64,000 nt of DNA from Clostridia bacterium (GTDB lineage Bacteria > Bacillota > Clostridia > Oscillospirales > Acutalibacteraceae), in assembly GCA_017428625.1 (NCBI GenBank), contig JAFRQM010000045.1:1-64000 (forward strand), written 5' to 3'. The notes below the pieces were generated by a model, which did not search any database, was not told where the DNA came from, and saw only the letters and a program-made list of their open reading frames with translations. The translations under genes and the position numbers were made by a program. This document shows positions 43,314-50,628 of this stretch, in pieces. Within the stretch, counting starts at the first letter, position 1. The number at the start of each line of letters is the position of its first letter.

Positions 43314-43508
43314 GTGAAAATGCCTATAGAAATGTTGAGAGAATATATTGGAAAGAAAGTTACGATTGTCTGTGCCGGAGGGGGAATGGGATTTGAAGGC
43401 ACAATAGTCAGAATTGAAGACAACTGGATTAAGCTTGAAGGCAAAAAGCACATCCAGATAGTAAACTGCGATGCCGTAAACTACATAAACATTAAAAAAG
43501 AGTCATAA
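43314..43508 (+). CDS. Small DUF6897-like (Sm-type barrel) protein
   Basis: About 64 residues: MPIEMLREYIGKKVTIVCAGGGMGFEGTIVRIEDNWIKLEGKKHIQIVNCDAVNYINI, a small beta-barrel that resembles the DUF6897 family common near rsmG in Clostridia. AAGGAG suits a GTG at 43314 or the ATG at 43320. The same frame is open upstream to the rsmG stop and encodes a membrane-helix-like stretch (IWILYIVVFLVL) and a basic run, so a longer, membrane-anchored form from a GTG at 43221 or a non-standard start cannot be excluded. Confidence 0.65.
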   Translation: MKMPIEMLREYIGKKVTIVCAGGGMGFEGTIVRIEDNWIKLEGKKHIQIVNCDAVNYINIKKES

Positions 43509-43530
43509 AAGAAAAAACCGCAAAGAAGAA

Positions 43531-43552
43531 AACGCCCAACGGGGCGTTTTTT
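43531..43552 (+). terminator. Terminator directly abutting parS
   Basis: AACGCCC-AACG-GGGCGTT followed by TTTT; ends at the first base of the parS site. Confidence 0.85.
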
Positions 43553-43567
43553 GTTTCACGTGAAACA
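43552..43567. promoter_or_regulatory. parS, ParB-binding centromere site
   Basis: TGTTTCACGTGAAACA is an exact copy of the conserved 16-bp parS palindrome. A half-site, TGTTTCAC, lies at 43593-43600. parA and parB are not in the window. Confidence 0.9.
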
Positions 43568-43604
43568 AAAAGCCGGACCGGCGCGACAGCATTGTTTCAC
43601 AAGT

Positions 43605-43930
43605 TACCGATTTAAAGCGAGAAACGGCAAAGGGGAGGGAGAAGAAAGAAAGGTGCTGAGGCTTAAACGGGCAAAAGCAGGCGATTTAACAGTTTAAAGC
43701 GTGAGAGGAAGAGGTGAAGCGGCGGGAAGTGAACCGGCATCGGCGGGGGTAATCAGAGGGGAGGCTCGCGCAGAGAAGGAGTGCGCGAAGGCTGGACGGT
43801 GTGGCAGGGAGGGAGCGCGCGGAAGCGGGAGATGTGCGAAGAAGAGGAGCGGAACAGAGAGGAGAAAACACGGCGAGGCAAAGGAGAGAAACGCGGAAGG
43901 AATGCGGAGCGAAGAAAGGAAACCGAAAAA
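43605..43930 (+). other. Polypurine tract of about 320 bp
   Basis: The + strand is very rich in G and A (for example GGGGAGGGAGAAGAAAGAAA). Long frames are open through it because stop-forming T is rare, but I see no ribosome site, and the translations are low-complexity R/E/G/K. I treat it as non-coding. The rest of the gap to 44259 is ordinary sequence with no feature I can name. Confidence 0.6.
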
Positions 43931-44259
43931 TAAAATGATTGTGCGATTAGGGTATTGCTGACCGGTTTTCGGGACGTCCCTTCGGTTATAATAATATCTG
44001 CGCGGTTGGAATCATGACTGTTGTATTGTTGTTAATCCGGAAGCGGAGCAACAATGAAATATTACAGATACGCAAAACCGTGTTATGCGGACAAAAAAAC
44101 GAATCAGAGAGCAAAGGTTCTGCCGCAATTCCTTTACATAGAGTAATGTCGCTTCTGATATAAAGAGGGCTGGTTGATATAATAAATGAAACGGATAATA
44201 TAAGGCTTGAGGAAAGGGCAAGAACCGGAGTGTTTTGTGATTAAAACCAAAGAAAAAAC

Positions 44260-44288
44260 TTTACAAAACAAAAACTGTATGATATTAT
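44260..44288 (+). promoter_or_regulatory. Promoter of tracrRNA
   Basis: TTTACA (44260-44265), 17 nt, TATTAT (44283-44288). Predicted start at about 44295, immediately before the anti-repeat. Confidence 0.65.
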
Positions 44289-44295
44289 AATTACA

Positions 44296-44389
44296 TCTTG
44301 TACCATACCAAGAAATGCGCAGGTTACTACAATAAGGTAGTACACCGAAAGCTCTGGTGGCTCACTTTATTGTGAGCCACTATCTTTTT
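44296..44389 (+). ncRNA. tracrRNA of the type II-C CRISPR system
   Basis: The anti-repeat TACCATACCAAGAAA (44301-44315) is perfectly complementary to the 3' half of the CRISPR repeat. After a bulge, GGTTACTACAAT (44322-44333) pairs with the repeat's 5' end. This is followed by AAGGTAGTACACCG and a terminator hairpin GTGGCTCAC-TTTATT-GTGAGCCAC (44357-44380) with T5. Direction is the same as cas9, which starts 20 nt downstream. The order and the CTACAATAAGG segment resemble the Neisseria tracrRNA. Confidence 0.92.
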
Positions 44390-44409
44390 ATAATAACGGG
44401 AGGACTTTT

Positions 44410-47400
44410 ATGGCTTATTGCATAGGACTTGATTGCGGAACAACATCTGTCGGGTGGGCGGTGCTTGAACTGGACAACAGAGATGAACCAGGAAGAATTC
44501 TTAATCTCGGATCAAGGATTTTCACTGCTGCCGAAAACCCGAAGGACGGGTCATCTCTTGCTTTACCGCGAAGAGAAAAAAGGTCGTTAAGAAGAAGACT
44601 TCGCCGACACAGGCACAGAAACGAAAGAATCCGCAACCTTATTATTTCTTCCGGTATGCTTAATGAAGATGAAATGCTGCATTTGTTTGATGGCCGGTTG
44701 ACAGATGTTTACTGCCTTCGAACGGAAGCGCTTTATCGCGTTTTGTCAAACAAAGAATTAGCCCGTGTTATGATAAATATTGCACAACGCCGCGGATTTA
44801 AATCAAACAGAAAAAACACGTCGGATAAAGAAGAAGGCGTGCTGTTGGCAGCGGTTGATGATAATGTTCGTCTCATGAATGAAAAGGGCTACAGGACTGT
44901 CGGCGAAATGCTTTATAAAGATGAAAAATTTGCCGAACACAAACGCAACAAAGGCGGAGAATACACAAACACCGTGTCTCGCGCGTTGATTGAAGATGAA
45001 ATTCACCTGATTTTCAATGCTCAGCGCGAAGCCGGAAGTGTTATTGCAACAGAGGAACTTGAAGCAAAATACACCGAAATTACCATGTCTCAAAGGTCTT
45101 TTGAAGAAGGTCCCGGCGAAGGCAGCAAATACGGCGGAAATCAAATTGAAAAAATGAGGGGTAAATGCACCCTTATTCCCGAAGAGCGAAGAGCGCCCAA
45201 AGCGGCATATTCTTTTCAGATTTTTACTCTTTGGCAAAAAATCAACAGCATAAAGATAACGGGTAACGGCGAAAGTCGTTTTTTAACGGATGAAGAAAGA
45301 AAAGAAGTTTTTAATCTTGCTCATGAAAAAGCGGACCTTAAGGTATCCGATATTCGCAAAAGGCTCGGTATAGAGGAAAATTACAGGTTTAACATCGTTT
45401 CTTACCCGAAAGGTAAGGATAATGCCGAAGCGGAAAAGGCAAAATTCAGTTATCTCAAGGCATATCACGACATCAGAAAAGCGCTTGACAAGGTTTCAAA
45501 AGGCAGAATAAAGTATTATTCCCGTAAAGTTCTTGACAAAATCGGTGAAATATTCACGCTTTATAAAAATGATGAAAAAATAATTGAAGAACTCAAAGAA
45601 CTCGACCTTGATGAAGTTGATGTTAACTGTCTGATGTCTCTCGGCAATTTCAGCAAGTTCGGTCATATTTCGGTTAAAGCCTGCAATGCGCTTATTCCTT
45701 TTCTTGAACAGGGGATGACCTATGACAAAGCCTGTGAAGCGGCGGGTTACGACTTTAAAGCGCACGGCGGCGAGAAATCAAAGTTTTTGCCCGGATATGC
45801 CGAAGAGTTTGAAGATTTGACAAATCCTGTTGTAAAAAGAGCGGTTTCACAGACAATAAAAGTTATAAACGCAATAATCCGCGAACAAAATGAAAGCCCC
45901 GTTTTCATAAATATTGAACTTGCGCGTGAAATGTCAAAAACATTGGATGAACGCCGGGGCGATGAAAAACGGATAGAAGAAAACCGCAGTAAAAACGAAA
46001 AAGCAATGGAATATCTCCGCAACGAACTGGGAGTTTTATACCCGACCGGGTTAGATCTTGTTAAATATAAGCTGTGGCAGGAACAGGACGGTTATTGCCC
46101 GTATTCCGGCAAAAGGCTTGAAATAGAAAGGATATTTGAGCCGGGATATGCGGAGGTTGATCACATTTTTCCATACAGTATTTCTTTTGATGATTCTTAC
46201 AAAAACAAGGTTCTTGTTCTCGCCGCGGAAAACCGCGACAAGGGCAACCGACTGCCTTTGCAATACCTCACAGGCAAAAGAAAAGAGGACTATATTGTCT
46301 GGGTAAACGCAAACGTCAAAAACTTCCGCAAAAAGCAGATTATGCTTAAAGAGAAAATAACGGAAGATGACAAAGGGCTGAAAGAGAGAAGTTTGCAGGA
46401 CACGCAGTATTTAAGCAGGTTCCTTTATAATTACATAACCGACCGGTTGGAGTTTGCGCCGTCGGAACACAAAGTAAAAAGAGTAAATTCGGTAAACGGA
46501 GCAATAACCGCATATATGCGAAAACGCTGGGGAATAGCGAAAATCAGAGAGGACGGCGACCTTCACCACGCCGCAGACGCGGTTGTAATTGCCTGCATTA
46601 CCCAAGGAATGATAAAAAGAATATCGGACTATGCCAAATACAGGGAGGTAAGGTATTCGGAAGCTACAAAAGACGAAGCCGCTTTTGTGATTGACAACCT
46701 CACCGGTGAGGTTATTGACGCTTTTCCTTACCCGTGGCAGGATTTTCGCAGGGAACTTGAAATACGCCTTTCAAATGACCCGCAGAGCATTTTAACCGAT
46801 TACAGGTTGCAGAATTACACCGAAGAGGAACAGGCGGCGGTTAAACCCTGCTTTGTTTCGAGGATGCCGACGCGCAAAACAAAAGGAGCGGCGCATAAAG
46901 ACACCGTGCGCAGCCCGAAACTTATTGACGAAGGGTTTGTGCTTTCTAAAAAACAGCTGACCGAACTGAAACTTGACAAAGACGGCGAAATTGAGAGTTA
47001 TTACAACCCGCAAAGCGACCGGCTGCTTTATGAAGCGCTGAAAGAGCGCCTGACAGAGTTTGACGGAGACGCAAAAAAAGCATTTGCTGAGCCGTTTTAT
47101 AAGCCGACAAGCACAGGAGAGAAGGGCGCAGTTGTAAAAAAGGTAAAAATATATGAAAAATCCTCGCTTAATGTCGCGCTCAACGGGGGTAAAGGCGTAG
47201 CAAACAATGATTCAATGGTGAGAATTGATGTGTTTTATGTTGAAAACGAGGGCTATTACTTTGTGCCGGTATATGTTGCAGACACCGTAAAACCGGAGCT
47301 GCCGAATAAAGCGGTTGTTGCAAACAAGCCATACTCCGAATGGAGAGAAATGGAAGATAAAGATTTTATTTTCTCTCTGTATCCCAATGACGCTGTTTTG

Positions 47401-47667
47401 ATAAAAACAAAAAAGGATACCGAAATGTCACGGGTGTTCAAAAACAGTTCGCTTCCTCTTAAACACAGGTTCAATGAAGAATGCCTATATTATGTCAAGG
47501 CATCTATTTCAACAGCATCAATAACTGTTATAACACATGATAATTCTTATGTAATACCGAGTCTCGGTATTAAAACACTCTTTTCACTCGAAAAAAATGA
47601 AGTTGATCCGCTCGGAAACTGCCGCAAAGTCGGCAAAGAAAGAAGGCAGGGGTTCGGTAAAAACTGA
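44410..47667 (+). CDS. cas9: CRISPR-associated endonuclease Cas9, compact type II-C
   Basis: A 1085-residue RNA-guided DNA endonuclease. RuvC-I is YCIGLDCGTTSVGWA (D8). The Arg-rich bridge helix is at about 53-75 (RREKRSLRRRLRRHRHR). RuvC-II is INIELAREMSK (E503). The HNH domain carries VDHIFPYS (H585) with NRDKGNR (N608). RuvC-III is LHHAADAVV (H720, D723). All nuclease residues are present. The length equals the small Neisseria/Geobacillus type. The C-terminal 350 residues would read the PAM, which cannot be predicted here. GGGAGGA precedes the ATG; the stop overlaps the cas1 start by one base. Confidence 0.97.
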   Translation: MAYCIGLDCGTTSVGWAVLELDNRDEPGRILNLGSRIFTAAENPKDGSSLALPRREKRSLRRRLRRHRHRNERIRNLIISSGMLNEDEMLHLFDGRLTDVYCLRTEALYRVLSNKELARVMINIAQRRGFKSNRKNTSDKEEGVLLAAVDDNVRLMNEKGYRTVGEMLYKDEKFAEHKRNKGGEYTNTVSRALIEDEIHLIFNAQREAGSVIATEELEAKYTEITMSQRSFEEGPGEGSKYGGNQIEKMRGKCTLIPEERRAPKAAYSFQIFTLWQKINSIKITGNGESRFLTDEERKEVFNLAHEKADLKVSDIRKRLGIEENYRFNIVSYPKGKDNAEAEKAKFSYLKAYHDIRKALDKVSKGRIKYYSRKVLDKIGEIFTLYKNDEKIIEELKELDLDEVDVNCLMSLGNFSKFGHISVKACNALIPFLEQGMTYDKACEAAGYDFKAHGGEKSKFLPGYAEEFEDLTNPVVKRAVSQTIKVINAIIREQNESPVFINIELAREMSKTLDERRGDEKRIEENRSKNEKAMEYLRNELGVLYPTGLDLVKYKLWQEQDGYCPYSGKRLEIERIFEPGYAEVDHIFPYSISFDDSYKNKVLVLAAENRDKGNRLPLQYLTGKRKEDYIVWVNANVKNFRKKQIMLKEKITEDDKGLKERSLQDTQYLSRFLYNYITDRLEFAPSEHKVKRVNSVNGAITAYMRKRWGIAKIREDGDLHHAADAVVIACITQGMIKRISDYAKYREVRYSEATKDEAAFVIDNLTGEVIDAFPYPWQDFRRELEIRLSNDPQSILTDYRLQNYTEEEQAAVKPCFVSRMPTRKTKGAAHKDTVRSPKLIDEGFVLSKKQLTELKLDKDGEIESYYNPQSDRLLYEALKERLTEFDGDAKKAFAEPFYKPTSTGEKGAVVKKVKIYEKSSLNVALNGGKGVANNDSMVRIDVFYVENEGYYFVPVYVADTVKPELPNKAVVANKPYSEWREMEDKDFIFSLYPNDAVLIKTKKDTEMSRVFKNSSLPLKHRFNEECLYYVKASISTASITVITHDNSYVIPSLGIKTLFSLEKNEVDPLGNCRKVGKERRQGFGKN

Positions 47668-48563
47668 TGGCTTACAGAAACATATTTATTGCCAACACAG
47701 CCCGACTTACAACCAAAAACGAGCAGCTTGTTGTTGACAACGGCGAAACTTTTTCATTCCCCGTTGAAGATATACGCTGCGTTATGGTTGAGGATTACCG
47801 TTCAACACTTTCAACAGCGCTCATTTCAAAATTCGCAAACGCGGGCGTTACTTTGCTTATATGCGATGAAAAGCATATTCCGACCGCGGCGCTCAACCCA
47901 ATTAACTGCTATTCGAGGCAGTTGAAACAGATAAAACTGCAGGCAAAAGCCACCCAGCCGCTGAAAAAAAGAATATGGCAGCAGATTGTTGTTTCAAAAA
48001 TTCACAACCAGGCAAAATGTCTTGAAATAATTGGGAAAGGCGGAGCGGAAAAACTTTACCGATACGCAAGCGAAGTCAATTCGGGAGACACCTCAAATGT
48101 TGAAGGCAGAGCCGCGGCGTTTTATTTTAAAGCGCTTTTCGGCAAAGATTTTCACAGAGATGACGAAACGCCGTTAAACGCCGCGCTTAATTACGGATAC
48201 GCAATTATCCGCGCCGTTATTTCAAGAACAGTCTGCCTTTACGGGCTTGAGCCGTCGCTCGGCGTTCACCATTGCAGCGAACTGAACAATTTTAACCTTT
48301 CAGACGATTTAATAGAGCCGTTCAGACCGTTTGTTGACTTGAATGTTGCGAAATTTTTGTTTGATTATGATGAATTCGGCACATCGGACAAGGCACTGCT
48401 GCTGAAGGCTTTAAACGCTTGCGTAATTGTTGAAGGAAACAAACAAAGCGCGGCAAACGCCGTTGAAACGGCAGTTCAAAGTTATGTTGAATGCCTTAAA
48501 ACAGGCAAAGCGGAAATTACTCTGCCCGGGCTTATTGACATAGAATTCCGTCAATATGAGTAG
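47667..48563 (+). CDS. cas1: CRISPR-associated integrase Cas1, type II
   Basis: A 298-residue spacer-integrase subunit. MAYRNIFIANTARLTTKNEQLVV is the type II Cas1 start. The metal-site region holds the Glu in VEGRAAAFYFK, the His in SLGVHHCSELNNFNL and the acidic DLIEPFRPFVD motif. It works with Cas2 to insert new spacers. It overlaps cas9 by one base and cas2 by 8. Confidence 0.96.
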   Translation: MAYRNIFIANTARLTTKNEQLVVDNGETFSFPVEDIRCVMVEDYRSTLSTALISKFANAGVTLLICDEKHIPTAALNPINCYSRQLKQIKLQAKATQPLKKRIWQQIVVSKIHNQAKCLEIIGKGGAEKLYRYASEVNSGDTSNVEGRAAAFYFKALFGKDFHRDDETPLNAALNYGYAIIRAVISRTVCLYGLEPSLGVHHCSELNNFNLSDDLIEPFRPFVDLNVAKFLFDYDEFGTSDKALLLKALNACVIVEGNKQSAANAVETAVQSYVECLKTGKAEITLPGLIDIEFRQYE

Positions 48564-48876
48564 ATTTATGAGAATGCTTGTTTTTTTCGACCTGCCCGTT
48601 GACACAAAAAGCAACCGCAGGGCGGCGACTCAGTTCAGAAATTTTCTTCTTAAAGACGGTTACTATATGGTGCAGTTTTCGGTTTATGCCAGAGTATGCA
48701 ACGGTTATGACTCGGTAAGCACACATAAAAACCGCCTTTCGGCGCACCTTCCGGACAACGGCTCCATACGCCTTTTGGTTATAACCGAGAAACAATATGA
48801 ATCCATTGATGTTTTGCTCGGCAATTATAAACCGGAAGACAAGCCGGTTGAATATGAGCAGCTGACTTTATTATAA
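48556..48876 (+). CDS. cas2: CRISPR-associated protein Cas2, type II
   Basis: A 106-residue protein with the ferredoxin-like fold: RMLVFFDLPVDTKSNRRAATQFRNFLLKDGYYMVQFSVYARVC, including the conserved early Asp (FFDLP), then IRLLVITEKQYESIDVL. It forms the bridge of the Cas1-Cas2 integrase. No csn2 or cas4 follows, which defines subtype II-C. Confidence 0.95.
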   Translation: MSRFMRMLVFFDLPVDTKSNRRAATQFRNFLLKDGYYMVQFSVYARVCNGYDSVSTHKNRLSAHLPDNGSIRLLVITEKQYESIDVLLGNYKPEDKPVEYEQLTLL

Positions 48877-48945
48877 AAAAGGCTTTTGTTTTTCGGAAAT
48901 GTGTGTTATAATTAATGCAATTTTACAGCAGTTTGTTGCAGTTCC

Positions 48946-49310
48946 GTTGTAGTTCCCTCGCGTTTCTTGGTATGGTATAACTGACATTTCAAGAATAAGG
49001 AAAGTTTATTCGTTGTAGTTCCCTCGCGTTTCTTGGTATGGTATAACTAGGTTGCGAAACGGAACGCATCAATTTCGTTGTAGTTCCCTCGCGTTTCTTG
49101 GTATGGTATAACTCGTGAGTGTGCGTTCTTCTGCTTTCTTTAGTTGTAGTTCCCTCGCGTTTCTTGGTATGGTATAACTCGTGAGTGTGCGTTCTTCTGC
49201 TTTCTTTAGTTGTAGTTCCCTCGCGTTTCTTGGTATGGTATAACCGGGCTTGTCGCAATAAGCACGGAAGGGCAGTTGTAGTTCCCTCGCGTTTCTTGGT
49301 ATGGTATAAC
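48946..49310 (+). CRISPR. CRISPR array: six 36-bp repeats, five spacers
   Basis: All six repeats are identical (start GTTGTAGTTCCCTCGCG, end TTTCTTGGTATGGTATAAC). They lie at 48946-48981, 49012-49047, 49077-49112, 49143-49178, 49209-49244 and 49275-49310. Spacers are 30, 29, 30, 30 and 30 nt. Spacers 3 (49113-49142) and 4 (49179-49208) are identical, a duplicated unit. The tracrRNA anti-repeat shows that crRNAs read rightward. Each repeat ends in TGGTATAAC, an extended -10 element. An 11-nt partial repeat, GTTGCAGTTCC (48935-48945), abuts the first repeat. A TATAAT lies at 48907-48912. Confidence 0.98.
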
Positions 49311-49323
49311 GCAACGGGCAAGA

Positions 49324-49354
49324 CCCCCGAAAGTCAAGGGCTTTCGGGGGTTTT
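49324..49354 (+). terminator. Terminator closing the CRISPR array
   Basis: CCCCCGAAAG (49324-49333) pairs with CTTTCGGGGG (49341-49350), then TTTT. From here to 49579 I see nothing definable. Confidence 0.85.
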
Positions 49355-49579
49355 GCCTTGAAAAAATACGGATATTAAATGCTTAAAACGGGGATTTTTT
49401 CTGTTTTTTTATTGACGGAGAAAGGGAATGTGCCATAAAAGAAATATCGAAGGAGCAAAACGCCGCGTTAAAAGGAAAATCGAATTCAGTTATGCCGGGG
49501 AGAGAGCAGTTACGGCTGAAGTTTTATTATTGCAGAACAGCAAGGGGCGAAAGCAGCGCATACGGGCGGCAGGTTTTTG

Positions 49580-49608
49580 TTGACATTTTTAATAGAATCA
49601 CTCATAAT
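49580..49608 (+). promoter_or_regulatory. Promoter of the S24-family repressor gene
   Basis: TTGACA (49580-49585), 17 nt, CATAAT (49603-49608). Predicted start near 49615. Confidence 0.7.
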
Positions 49609-49626
49609 ATTACAATAAAACAGAAC

Positions 49627-49658
49627 GCAGAAGATATCACGGGAATGCAGAAGATATC
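49627..49658 (+). promoter_or_regulatory. Direct-repeat candidate operator of the repressor gene
   Basis: GCAGAAGATATC occurs twice (49627-49638 and 49647-49658), 20 bp apart, about two helical turns. Both copies lie between the predicted transcription start and the start codon, a position suited to autorepression. Confidence 0.5.
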
Positions 49659-49684
49659 GCAGAAAAAAGCAAGAAGGGGCCGGT

Positions 49685-50269
49685 ATGAATCCAATCAGAG
49701 AATGCCGTATTGAGCGCGGGCTCTCGCAGCAGAGGCTCGCGGACCTTGTGGGCGTGCATCAGACCGCGGTAAGTCAATGGGAGAAGGGCAGAACCGCTCC
49801 CGACAAACAGTCGCTTTTGCGCCTCTCATCCGTGCTGGCCGTCAGCGCGGACAGGCTTCTGGGCGCGGAAAAGGAGAGTGGCGGAATACCCGTGCTCGGT
49901 TATGTGCGCGCGGGCAGACCGAACGATGCTTCTCAGCAGGTGCTCGGTTACGAGAGCAGGGGCGGTCTCGGCTATTCATCCGGCGAGCTTTTCGCTTTGC
50001 GGATAAGGGGCGACAGTATGGAGCCGCGCTTTGTGCAGGGCGACACGGTAATTGTAAAACGCACTGATGAAGCGCCGAACGGGAGTATCTGCGTGGTTCT
50101 TGTGGGCCCTGAAGAGGCGACGGTCAAAAAAGCGGAAACACATAACGGAACACTTACGCTGACGGCGCTCAACCCTGCCTATGAACCGCTTGTTTTCACT
50201 CCCGAACAGGTCGAAAGCCTGCCGGTGAGAATAATCGGCAGAGTTATTGAACTCAGAGCGAGATTCTGA
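49685..50269 (+). CDS. HTH-XRE / S24-peptidase repressor (LexA/CI-like)
   Basis: A 194-residue protein. Residues 1-65 form an XRE helix-turn-helix (LSQQRLADLVGVHQTAVSQWEKGRTAPDK). Residues 85-194 form an S24 self-cleavage domain, with a plausible cleavage pair in YVRAG, catalytic Ser in GDSMEP and Lys in EATVKKAE. Such regulators control SOS-like or prophage-type responses and are inactivated by RecA-stimulated self-cleavage. It is not canonical LexA, whose DNA-binding domain is winged. No prophage genes lie beside it. AAGGGG precedes the ATG; it is followed 13 nt later by a small unknown gene. Confidence 0.88.
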   Translation: MNPIRECRIERGLSQQRLADLVGVHQTAVSQWEKGRTAPDKQSLLRLSSVLAVSADRLLGAEKESGGIPVLGYVRAGRPNDASQQVLGYESRGGLGYSSGELFALRIRGDSMEPRFVQGDTVIVKRTDEAPNGSICVVLVGPEEATVKKAETHNGTLTLTALNPAYEPLVFTPEQVESLPVRIIGRVIELRARF

Positions 50270-50282
50270 AAAGGAGAATAAT

Positions 50283-50624
50283 ATGGAAAAAGTTCACAAC
50301 ATTGATTTCAAATATCTTTCGGGCTCATTCCGCATAGGCGGCAGATGCAACGAATACACCGGTTCTCTGCCTGCGAAAAACGGCACAAAAGGCATATTTG
50401 CCGACAGTTTCAGATACAGATTCAAAGTCAGGACCGAGGAAGTTGACGCCGGCTCCGGCAAGAAAAAAGAGAGCATGGCCGCTGTTGTTGCCTCTTACTG
50501 GTTCGGCTGCTATGCCTATGACTCGACCGACAAGGCGATTATTACCGAAAAAGAGTTTTCTGCCGATGAACAGGGCGCGGAAGAGGCTTCCGCCTGGCTT
50601 CAGAGCGAATATGACAATGCCTGA
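50283..50624 (+). CDS. Hypothetical protein, 113 residues
   Basis: Start ATG at 50283 behind AAAAGGAG. The product MEKVHNIDFKYLSGSFRIGGRCNEYTG... is soluble and mixed alpha/beta, with SGKKKESMAAVVASYWFGCYAYDS in the middle and an acidic Ala/Glu-rich end. I do not recognise the family. It sits between the S24 repressor (13 nt) and lipoate ligase (4 nt), so it is probably co-transcribed with both. Confidence 0.7.
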   Translation: MEKVHNIDFKYLSGSFRIGGRCNEYTGSLPAKNGTKGIFADSFRYRFKVRTEEVDAGSGKKKESMAAVVASYWFGCYAYDSTDKAIITEKEFSADEQGAEEASAWLQSEYDNA

Positions 50625-50628
50625 CGCA

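Noticed and set aside
43701..43961. Open frame of 86 codons in the polypurine tract
   Set aside because: The translation is low-complexity Arg/Glu/Gly/Lys, has no ribosome site, and the opposite strand is equally open; it results from the absence of T.
49492..49713. Open frame of 73 codons before the S24 repressor
   Set aside because: It runs through the repressor's promoter and operator and overlaps its start; no ribosome site.
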